From assembly GCA_017849395.1 (NCBI GenBank), contig JAFIHO010000363.1, forward strand, positions 1 through 11,650: a stretch of 11,650 nucleotides of DNA, in the 5' to 3' direction. The DNA is from Hyphomicrobiales bacterium. Its GTDB lineage: Bacteria > Pseudomonadota > Alphaproteobacteria > Micropepsales > Micropepsaceae. The notes under the pieces were generated by a model. That model made no database searches. It saw only the letters and a program-made list of their open reading frames with translations, and was not told the DNA's origin. Numbering within the stretch: position 1 is the first letter of the stretch; each line of letters starts with the position of its first letter. Shown in pieces: positions 6,608 through 11,650 of this stretch. The position numbers were made by a program, and so were the translations under genes.

Positions 6608-7861
6608 ATGGATCGCCGACAATTGCTGGCGCGGTTGGGCGCCATGTCCTGTTTTGCGTTGCCATACCAGGCGGCAGCACAGGCGCTGCGCCGCAAGGTC
6701 AAGATCACCGATGTAAAGGTGATGATCGTGCGCGGCACCTGGGACTGGAACCTCATCAAGATCGAGACCGACGCAGGCATATCGGGCATCGGCGAGGCGT
6801 ATTGGGGGCCGGGCGTGAAGGACATGATCCTGAAACGCTTCAAGGAAAATCTGGTCGGTGAAGACCCGCTGAACGTGGTCAAGCTCTATACCAAACTGCT
6901 GCTGTTCAACGGCGGCTATGGCGCCATCGCGGGCGTGACGGTGCAGGCCGCATCGGGCATCGAAATCGCGCTGTGGGACCTGGCGGGGCGGCTGCTGCAG
7001 ACGCCCGTGTGCAATCTGCTGGGCGGGCGGTTCCGCGACCGGGTGCGTTTCTATCGCACCTTGCAGGCCCCCGCGAAGAATCCCGCCGATCCGAAAAGCT
7101 GGGGCGACCAGGTGGCGGAAGCCAAGGCCAACAATCCCTTCGGCTTCACCGCCTTCAAGGTGCAGGGCGATGCGGTACCGCGCACGTCAGACCCCACCTT
7201 CTCCGAGCCCGGTCACGACATCTACACCAATGAGCTCACCAATCTGGACATCAAGCGCATCGTGGACCGCATGGAGCGCATCCGCGCCGCGCTGGGCGAC
7301 ACCGATTTCGCCATGGAGTGCCATTGGAAATACGCTACCAACGATGTCATCAAGCTGATGAACGCTATCGAGCATACCAATCCGATGTGGGTCGAAGACC
7401 CCACCCCGCCAGAAAATGTCGAGACGATGGAACGCGTGTCCCGCGCCACCAATACCCCGATCTGCACGGGAGAAAACCTCTACGGCCTGTCGCAGTTTGC
7501 GCCACTCATCATCCGCCAGGCGACGGCGGGCGTGCATATCGACATTCCGAAGTCGGGCGGCCTGTTCGAGGCCAAGCGTATTTCCGATCTTGCCGATCTC
7601 TATGGCATCTGGACGGCGGCGCATAATCCGGCCAGTCCCATTGGAACCGCCGCGTCGGCCCATGCCTGCGCCTCGGTTCGCAATTTCCGCGTCCATGAAC
7701 TCGCGAACTGGGTGCCCTGGTGGCCCGATCTGGTGACGCATGAAGGACCGTTCTGGAAGGACGGCTATTTCATCATCGAGGACAAGCCGGGTCTCGGCTT
7801 CAACATCAATCCGGACGTGGCAAAGGCGCACCTTGCGCCCGGCGAACAATGGTGGGGCTAA
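6608..7861 (+). CDS. Enolase-superfamily dehydratase (mandelate racemase/galactonate dehydratase-like) with Tat-type signal
   Basis: A 417-residue protein. Residues 1-26 (DRRQLLARLG, a hydrophobic stretch, AAAQA) look like a twin-arginine signal with cleavage after Ala26, so the enzyme is probably exported folded with its Mg2+. The N-terminal capping domain spans about 33-145, with ASGIEIALWDLAGR at 115-128. The barrel carries the metal ligands Glu237 (in MECHWKY), Glu263 (WVEDP) and Glu289 (TGENLYG). His239 and His339 (AAHNPASPIG) match the acid/base histidines of galactonate/mannonate-type dehydratases, and Lys184 lies in FKVQG. The family abstracts a proton next to a carboxylate, usually dehydrating sugar acids. 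I chose the ATG at 6608 because it has GGGAGG at 6598-6603 and starts the signal peptide; an earlier in-frame ATG adds non-matching residues. It is coupled to the next gene through TAATG. The substrate is unknown. Confidence 0.9.
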   Translation: MDRRQLLARLGAMSCFALPYQAAAQALRRKVKITDVKVMIVRGTWDWNLIKIETDAGISGIGEAYWGPGVKDMILKRFKENLVGEDPLNVVKLYTKLLLFNGGYGAIAGVTVQAASGIEIALWDLAGRLLQTPVCNLLGGRFRDRVRFYRTLQAPAKNPADPKSWGDQVAEAKANNPFGFTAFKVQGDAVPRTSDPTFSEPGHDIYTNELTNLDIKRIVDRMERIRAALGDTDFAMECHWKYATNDVIKLMNAIEHTNPMWVEDPTPPENVETMERVSRATNTPICTGENLYGLSQFAPLIIRQATAGVHIDIPKSGGLFEAKRISDLADLYGIWTAAHNPASPIGTAASAHACASVRNFRVHELANWVPWWPDLVTHEGPFWKDGYFIIEDKPGLGFNINPDVAKAHLAPGEQWWG

Positions 7862-8844
7862 TGAAAAAGACGATGACATGGATGACGGGCGTGGCCATTT
7901 CGGCTTGCATGATGGTTGCGACGCCCGTGGTGGCGCAGGTCAAGATGACCAGGGCGCAGATGATGTTCTACACCTCGGAATGGAAAGGTGATCGTTTTCC
8001 CGATGGCCGCCCGAAAGTGCCCGATGGCCTTTTGCAGCGGGCCGTGAATGTCTCAATCGAGGATGTGTGGGATTATCTGCGCGATCAGGGCTACAATTGC
8101 CAGTTCGATACCGGATACCAGATGCTGCATCCGGAAAAGCCCTTCGCGGGACGCGCGTTGACGGCGCAGTACATGCCGCTGCGCCTCGATATGTACCGGG
8201 CCATCGCGGCGGAAGGAAAGGCGGAGGGCCGGGTCAGCGGCAACAACAGCTGGCCCATCAACGAACTCGTGCCCGGCGACATCTATGTCGCCGATGGCTT
8301 CGGAAAGGTCGTGGAGGGCACGCTGATCGGCTCCAATCTCGGCAGCGGCATCGCGGCGCATTCCAAAAATGGTTTTGTGTTCGACGCGGGCATCCGCGAC
8401 GCGGAGGAGAATCGTGAGATCGAGAATCTGAACGGTCTCTATCGCGCTTATGATCCGTCGGCCTGGAAGGACATGACCCTGACTTCGATCAACGCGCCCA
8501 TCCGTATCGGCCGCGCCACGGTGCTGCCGGGCGATGTGGTGCTGGCCAAGTCGGAAGGCGTTATCTTCATCCCGGCCATCCTCGCGGAGGAGACCATCGC
8601 GAATGCCGAGTTCATCAAGCTGCAGGACGTGTTCAATTTCGAACTCAATCGCTCCGGTACCAATGGCGCGGAGTTCGAGGGCGGCTGGACGCCGAAGAAG
8701 CTGGATGCGCTGGCGGCCTGGGTGACGGCCCATCCTGACCGGCTGAAAATGACCCGCGCGGAGTTCGACGCGATCCTGGCGAAAAAGAAGGCGACTGGCG
8801 AAGGCGCGGTATCCGGCGCACCGCCCGCGCGTCGCCGCAACTAG
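7861..8844 (+). CDS. Exported RraA-family protein (HMG/CHA aldolase-like)
   Basis: A 327-residue protein with a Sec-type signal (MKKTMTW, hydrophobic 9-24, likely cut after VVA at 25). The start shares one base with the previous stop (TAATG), with GGTGGGG just upstream; a start four codons earlier would weaken the signal's n-region. Residues 95-245 are an RraA-like domain: ELVPGDIYVADGFGK, GSNLGSGIAAHSKNGFVFDAGIRD with the Arg179-Asp180-x2-Glu183 pattern expected at the metal/substrate site, and VLPGDVVLAKSEGVIFIPA. Known relatives are divalent-metal aldolases cleaving 4-hydroxy-4-methyl-2-oxoglutarate-type acids, with oxaloacetate decarboxylase side activity; E. coli RraA instead inhibits RNase E. 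The extra N- and C-terminal regions and the export signal make this a divergent branch. ISAC at residues 13-16 resembles a lipobox, but the hydrophobic residues after it favour ordinary cleavage. Pairing with an exported dehydratase suggests cleavage of its 2-keto product. Confidence 0.85.
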   Translation: MKKTMTWMTGVAISACMMVATPVVAQVKMTRAQMMFYTSEWKGDRFPDGRPKVPDGLLQRAVNVSIEDVWDYLRDQGYNCQFDTGYQMLHPEKPFAGRALTAQYMPLRLDMYRAIAAEGKAEGRVSGNNSWPINELVPGDIYVADGFGKVVEGTLIGSNLGSGIAAHSKNGFVFDAGIRDAEENREIENLNGLYRAYDPSAWKDMTLTSINAPIRIGRATVLPGDVVLAKSEGVIFIPAILAEETIANAEFIKLQDVFNFELNRSGTNGAEFEGGWTPKKLDALAAWVTAHPDRLKMTRAEFDAILAKKKATGEGAVSGAPPARRRN

Positions 8845-9151
8845 AGCCGTTTGCGCGCAGGTGGAATCGCTCCAATCCTGTGGCGCGGCCCGGGTAGTAT
8901 TCACAATGTCAAACAGCGTGCGTATCGCCACACGATACGAGAGGGAAGGTAGGCGCGTTTTTTGAAAGCGCCAGATGCGGATAAGGATTTCCCTACGCTG
9001 TCCCGCGCGGCCCGTTGGAAAGATTGGCAAATCTCTTCGCAAATCCCTCCCCTGTCACGCCATCGCGTGCTTGTTGTTCCGGGTGTTTCAACATCGAAAA
9101 AAAAAGGGCGCCGCAGCGGGCGCCCTTTTCCTTTTGCAGTGACGGACGCCG
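8845..9151. other. 307-base convergent intergenic region with several hairpins
   Basis: I see no gene here. Near the RraA-like stop there is an imperfect hairpin (about 8853-8887: CAGG and TGGA arms pairing with TCCA and CCTG). Next comes a perfect 7-base hairpin, CGTATCG-CCACA-CGATACG (8921-8939), and then GGCGC/GCGCC arms around a T-rich loop (8952-8972). None has the T-run of a classic intrinsic terminator for the plus strand. The clear terminator at 9097-9129, listed separately, serves the opposing gene. Short open frames across the region lack ribosome sites and any recognisable domain. Confidence 0.5.
9097..9129 (-). terminator. Intrinsic terminator of the PQQ dehydrogenase gene
   Basis: A perfect 11-base stem, AAAAGGGCGCC (9102-9112) and GGCGCCCTTTT (9119-9129), encloses a 6-base loop. 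Nine A residues at 9097-9105 give a run of nine U in the minus-strand transcript, right after the stem. It starts 22 bases beyond the PQQ gene stop. The T-rich sequence on the other side (TTTTCCTTTT) means it could also stop plus-strand transcription, less efficiently. Confidence 0.9.
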
Positions 9152-11317
9152 CTATTTCGCGTCGGGTAAACCAAACACGAACACCGCCTGGCCGTTCGGC
9201 GGGCGATGTACTTCGGTAAGCATCGCATTGGGCTTCAGCACGGGGCTGCCGCCGCCAAGGCCGGTGGTGACGGCAATATACTGCTTGCCGTCGATGCTGA
9301 ACGATACCGGATGGCCCTGTACCGTTGTGCCCAGCCGCGTCTGCCACACGGTCTTGCCGGTCTTCACGTCCACCGCACGGAACACGCGGTCGAAGTCACC
9401 GATGAAGGCCAGTCCGCCGCCCGTGGACAGCGCCGCCGTCAGGAAGGGCGAACGCTGCTGGAACGACCAGAGCGGCTTGAGGTCGGAGGCGCGATAGGCC
9501 GACAGCCGCCCCATGTTCCCTTCGGTGCCCGGCATTTCGTAATAGATCTGCGAACCATTGCCCAGCATCAGCACGCAGCTCTGGCTGAGCGGGATGATCA
9601 GCGTGTCGCTTGGCTGGTGATAGGAGGTGGCCTGCCAGTCATGTCCGCCTTCCGGTCCCGGACACGACGCCAGCCACTGATCCACCTGTGCGTCGATGAT
9701 ATCCTTGCGATAGGTGGGAACGCCGGTCTTGGGATCGATCTTGGTGTAGACGTTCTGGAACAAGGTCTGCTTGTGGTCCAGATATTTGCCCGTGACGCGA
9801 TCCAGCTTCCACAGGACGCCGGTCTTGCCGATGGTCAGCAGCGATTTCTGGTCACCGTGATCGACCAGCACGCGTTCGAACACTTCGTCCAGGTCGAGCG
9901 ATTCACCCGGCGCGTGATTGTACCACCACTTCATCTTGCCGGTGTCTGGGTCCAGCGCCACGGTTGAGTTGGCATAATCCGTTGCGCCGTCCTTGCTGCC
10001 CCGCAAATCGCGCCGCCAGGGCTTTGCCTGCGCCGTCCCCCAATAAGTGGTGTTCAGCACGGGATCATAGGTGCCCGCGATCCAGGTCTCCGCGCCCATG
10101 CGGTCATTGTCGGGCATCCCGCCCCAGCTGTTGCCGCCGGGCTGGCCCGTCAGCGCCACGGTGACGAACTTCCAAAGCCGCTTTCCGGTTTCGGCGTCGT
10201 AGGCGCTGATATAGCAATGATCGCCCGAGCCCTTGCGCGCGCAATTGGTCAGGCCGGTAAGAACCTTGCCATTGATGACGATGACGCCGCCGGTATTGCC
10301 GCCGATGCCTTCCTTGTCCACCAGCCGGTTCTTCCACACCACTTTGCCGGTGCGCGCATCCAGCGCATAGATGTCGGCCTGGGGCGTGGCAACGAACACA
10401 TTGTTGCCCCACAGGCCCAGGCTGCGAGTTTCTTCGGTAGAGCTGCCGGGCCCCGCGCTGCGCGGCGGCGGGCCCAGGCGGTTCTCCCAAAGAAGTTCGC
10501 CATTCTTCGCATTTACCGCCTGCACTGTGTTGCCGCTGGCCGACAGAAACATCACGCCGTCATGCACGATGGGCGTAATCTCGGTAGTGCCACCCTCGTA
10601 CAGCGACCACATCCATTTCAGTTGCAGGCTGCTGGCATTGGCGGTGGTGATCTGATTGAGCGGCGAATAGCTCCAGCCCTGATAGTTGCGCCGGTACATC
10701 AACCAGTCGCCATCCGGCGGATTGGTCATCATGGCGGCGGTGACGGGCCTGTAGTTCTGGATATTGCCTTCGACCCGCAGGCCCGGCTGAAGGTTCGCCA
10801 CGAAGCGGCCCGGAACGCTCATCTGCGAACGCGGCGGAGCTGCCGCGCCAGCTGCCGGCGCTGCGGCTTGTGCCGTTTGCGTGGGCCGTGTCAGGTCGGC
10901 GGGAGCCGTACCGTTGGCGACGGCGCCGATCCGTGTCGTGGACGCAGGCGTCAGGGCTACGCTGCCCGGCTTGGCGCCGTTGGCATAGAGGATGAACGCG
11001 GTGAGGTCGGTATAGGTCTTCTCGTCCAGGCTGCCCGGCGCATTGGCAGGCATGGACCCATGGATCTTGTCGTAAAGCTGCTTGGCGTTACGGTTGCCCC
11101 AGGCGCCGAGAAAGGCGCGGCCCGTCAGCGGCAGCGCGTCATTGGAGCCGGAGAGGTCATTCAGATGGCAGGCCGCGCAACTGGCGGCATAAGCCGCGCG
11201 TCCGGCATCGACCTGTGCCTGGGTAAAGGTACTCGCCGCGCCCTGGCCGGATGCGCTCCATGCGCCCGCCGCCGCGAAAATGGCTGCCGTCATCAGCAGG
11301 CCGGTTTTGCTACGCAT
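9152..11317 (-). CDS. Secreted PQQ-dependent dehydrogenase with N-terminal cytochrome c domain
   Basis: A 721-residue quinohemoprotein. Residues 1-28 form a signal peptide (MRSKTGLLMTAAIFAAAG). A cytochrome c domain at 32-115 has haem-binding Cys47-Ala-Ala-Cys50-His51 and a likely Met89 ligand in GSMPANAPG. After an Ala/Pro/Thr linker (120-165) comes a beta-propeller (about 185-718) with recurring AxDxxTGxxxW-type blade motifs, for example at 318-328, 372-382, 454-464 and 649-658. GTYDPVLNTTYWGT (415-428) and STVALDPDTGKMKW resemble type II quinoprotein alcohol dehydrogenases. The adjacent Cys-Cys pair typical of those enzymes is absent; Cys359 and Cys368 are nine residues apart. It is expected to oxidise an alcohol or sugar in the periplasm using PQQ, passing electrons to its haem. 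I chose the ATG at 11317 because it has AGGAG eight bases upstream and a signal peptide; the longer open frame upstream is not coding. The substrate is unknown. Confidence 0.92.
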   Translation of the reverse strand: MRSKTGLLMTAAIFAAAGAWSASGQGAASTFTQAQVDAGRAAYAASCAACHLNDLSGSNDALPLTGRAFLGAWGNRNAKQLYDKIHGSMPANAPGSLDEKTYTDLTAFILYANGAKPGSVALTPASTTRIGAVANGTAPADLTRPTQTAQAAAPAAGAAAPPRSQMSVPGRFVANLQPGLRVEGNIQNYRPVTAAMMTNPPDGDWLMYRRNYQGWSYSPLNQITTANASSLQLKWMWSLYEGGTTEITPIVHDGVMFLSASGNTVQAVNAKNGELLWENRLGPPPRSAGPGSSTEETRSLGLWGNNVFVATPQADIYALDARTGKVVWKNRLVDKEGIGGNTGGVIVINGKVLTGLTNCARKGSGDHCYISAYDAETGKRLWKFVTVALTGQPGGNSWGGMPDNDRMGAETWIAGTYDPVLNTTYWGTAQAKPWRRDLRGSKDGATDYANSTVALDPDTGKMKWWYNHAPGESLDLDEVFERVLVDHGDQKSLLTIGKTGVLWKLDRVTGKYLDHKQTLFQNVYTKIDPKTGVPTYRKDIIDAQVDQWLASCPGPEGGHDWQATSYHQPSDTLIIPLSQSCVLMLGNGSQIYYEMPGTEGNMGRLSAYRASDLKPLWSFQQRSPFLTAALSTGGGLAFIGDFDRVFRAVDVKTGKTVWQTRLGTTVQGHPVSFSIDGKQYIAVTTGLGGGSPVLKPNAMLTEVHRPPNGQAVFVFGLPDAK

Positions 11318-11325
11318 TACTCTGT

Positions 11326-11330
11326 CTCCT
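11326..11330 (-). promoter_or_regulatory. Ribosome binding site of the PQQ dehydrogenase gene
   Basis: On the minus strand AGGAG lies eight bases before the ATG at 11317. It fixes the start where the open frame continues 249 bases further upstream. A GC-rich hairpin, CGCGCC/GGCGCG (11337-11350), sits just upstream of it on the transcript. Confidence 0.75.
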
Positions 11331-11382
11331 GAACTTCGCGCCTGGGCGCGCTTGTTTGATCCGTCCGCTTCCGCGCCGTCTG

Positions 11383-11400
11383 TTCGCGCGTCAGCGCGAA
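11383..11400. repeat. Hairpin at the stop of the upstream minus-strand gene
   Basis: Perfect arms TTCGCGC (11383-11389) and GCGCGAA (11394-11400) enclose a four-base loop and span the TGA stop of the partial gene. There is no T-run, so it is not a standard intrinsic terminator. It may stabilise or separate the two messages within one transcript. Confidence 0.35.
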
Positions 11401-11650
11401 GGTGTGTCGAGCTGGGGAATGAACCAGTGATCGGCCTGGGGCACATTGGAGCCCACGATCTCATGGTCCGGCAGCAGCCAACCCCAGACGGTGCCTTCCG
11501 GCGCCTTCTGGCTGTTGATCTGGATATAGAGCTTGCCGGTGCGGAAAGCCGTGGCCTGGCGCGCATGGAGCGTCACCGTGCCGGACACCGTCCCGCTGGT
11601 GGCCTGGGTCACTTCAAGATAGAACGCCTTGGCACCCGGCATGCCGGTCA
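11391..11650 (-). CDS. Partial protein, C-terminal CHRD-like segment
   Basis: At least 83 residues end at the TGA at 11391. The frame is still open at the window edge, so the protein probably extends upstream of the visible ATG at 11642, which has no ribosome site. The stretch ATAFRTGKLYIQINSQKAPE followed by GTVWGWLLP resembles the end of a CHRD domain (typically LxxGxxYVNVHTxxxPxGEIRGQL), a beta-rich extracellular domain found in secreted bacterial proteins. The usual His of the VHT motif is Asn-Ser here, so the match is imperfect. The gene lies 73 bases upstream of the PQQ dehydrogenase on the same strand and may share its transcript. The function is not known. Confidence 0.55.
   Translation of the reverse strand, partial: TGMPGAKAFYLEVTQATSGTVSGTVTLHARQATAFRTGKLYIQINSQKAPEGTVWGWLLPDHEIVGSNVPQADHWFIPQLDTPSR

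Noticed and set aside
5197..6882. Large minus-strand open frame (561 codons) antisense to the amidase, the AtzH-like gene and the start of the enolase gene
   Set aside because: The three plus-strand genes have clear catalytic motifs and ribosome sites; the antisense frame is Ser/Arg/Pro-rich and matches nothing I recognise.
7861..7950. Lipoprotein signal on the RraA-like protein (ISAC at residues 13-16)
   Set aside because: The region after the Cys continues hydrophobic to a good VVA-Q cleavage site, so an ordinary signal peptide fits better; not fully excluded.
8921..8939. CGTATCG hairpin as the intrinsic terminator of the RraA-like gene
   Set aside because: The stem is perfect but no T-run follows it, so only a hairpin can be claimed.
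10217..11332. Large plus-strand open frame (371 codons) antisense to the PQQ gene
   Set aside because: It is a GC-rich shadow of the PQQ dehydrogenase; its translation has no recognisable domain and is rich in Arg, Ala and Gly.
11318..11566. Upstream extension of the PQQ dehydrogenase frame
   Set aside because: It would bury the signal peptide, overlaps the preceding partial gene in another frame, and ignores the clear AGGAG before the ATG at 11317.

Overview
The window is GC-rich, densely coded DNA from a bacterium, most likely an alphaproteobacterium. I base that on the composition, the stop/start-overlapping operons and the accessory redox families; the lineage is inference, with no rRNA or other marker present. 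It carries eight genes with interpretable products or partial products plus one cut-off fragment. It looks like an accessory catabolic region rather than core genome.

Layout. (1) Positions 1-3521, plus strand: a molybdenum hydroxylase operon of the xanthine dehydrogenase/CO dehydrogenase-like family. It has the Mo-cofactor large subunit (5' end outside the window), the FAD subunit and a [2Fe-2S] subunit, joined by ATGA overlaps. The [2Fe-2S] subunit is fused to a CoxG-like SRPBCC domain with a hydrophobic, basic tail. (2) Positions 3489-4751, minus strand: a cog3964-type amidohydrolase/deacetylase that overlaps the hydroxylase operon tail to tail by 33 bases. (3) Positions 4892-6483, plus strand and divergent from the amidohydrolase: an AMI1-like amidase-signature hydrolase followed by a small AtzH/HpxZ-like (DUF3225) protein. 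(4) Positions 6608-8844, plus strand: an enolase-superfamily dehydratase with a Tat-like signal, translationally coupled to an RraA-family aldolase-like protein with its own signal peptide. (5) Positions 9152-11317, minus strand: a secreted PQQ quinoprotein dehydrogenase with an N-terminal cytochrome c domain, followed by a clear intrinsic terminator. (6) Positions 11391-11650, minus strand: the C-terminal part of a CHRD-like protein that continues out of the window.

How the genes could work together (inference). There seem to be two functional blocks. The cytoplasmic block (Mo hydroxylase, amidohydrolase, amidase, AtzH-like protein) has the composition expected for hydroxylating an N-heterocycle or similar substrate and then hydrolysing cyclic amide, ester or linear amide intermediates. 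The substrate cannot be read from sequence, and the active-site loop argues against CO. The second block consists of three exported proteins: a PQQ-cytochrome dehydrogenase, an enolase-fold dehydratase and an RraA-type aldolase. Together they could oxidise, dehydrate and cleave a sugar or hydroxy acid outside the cytoplasm. That is the most unusual idea in the window. No tRNA, rRNA, CRISPR array, IS element or integrase was seen.
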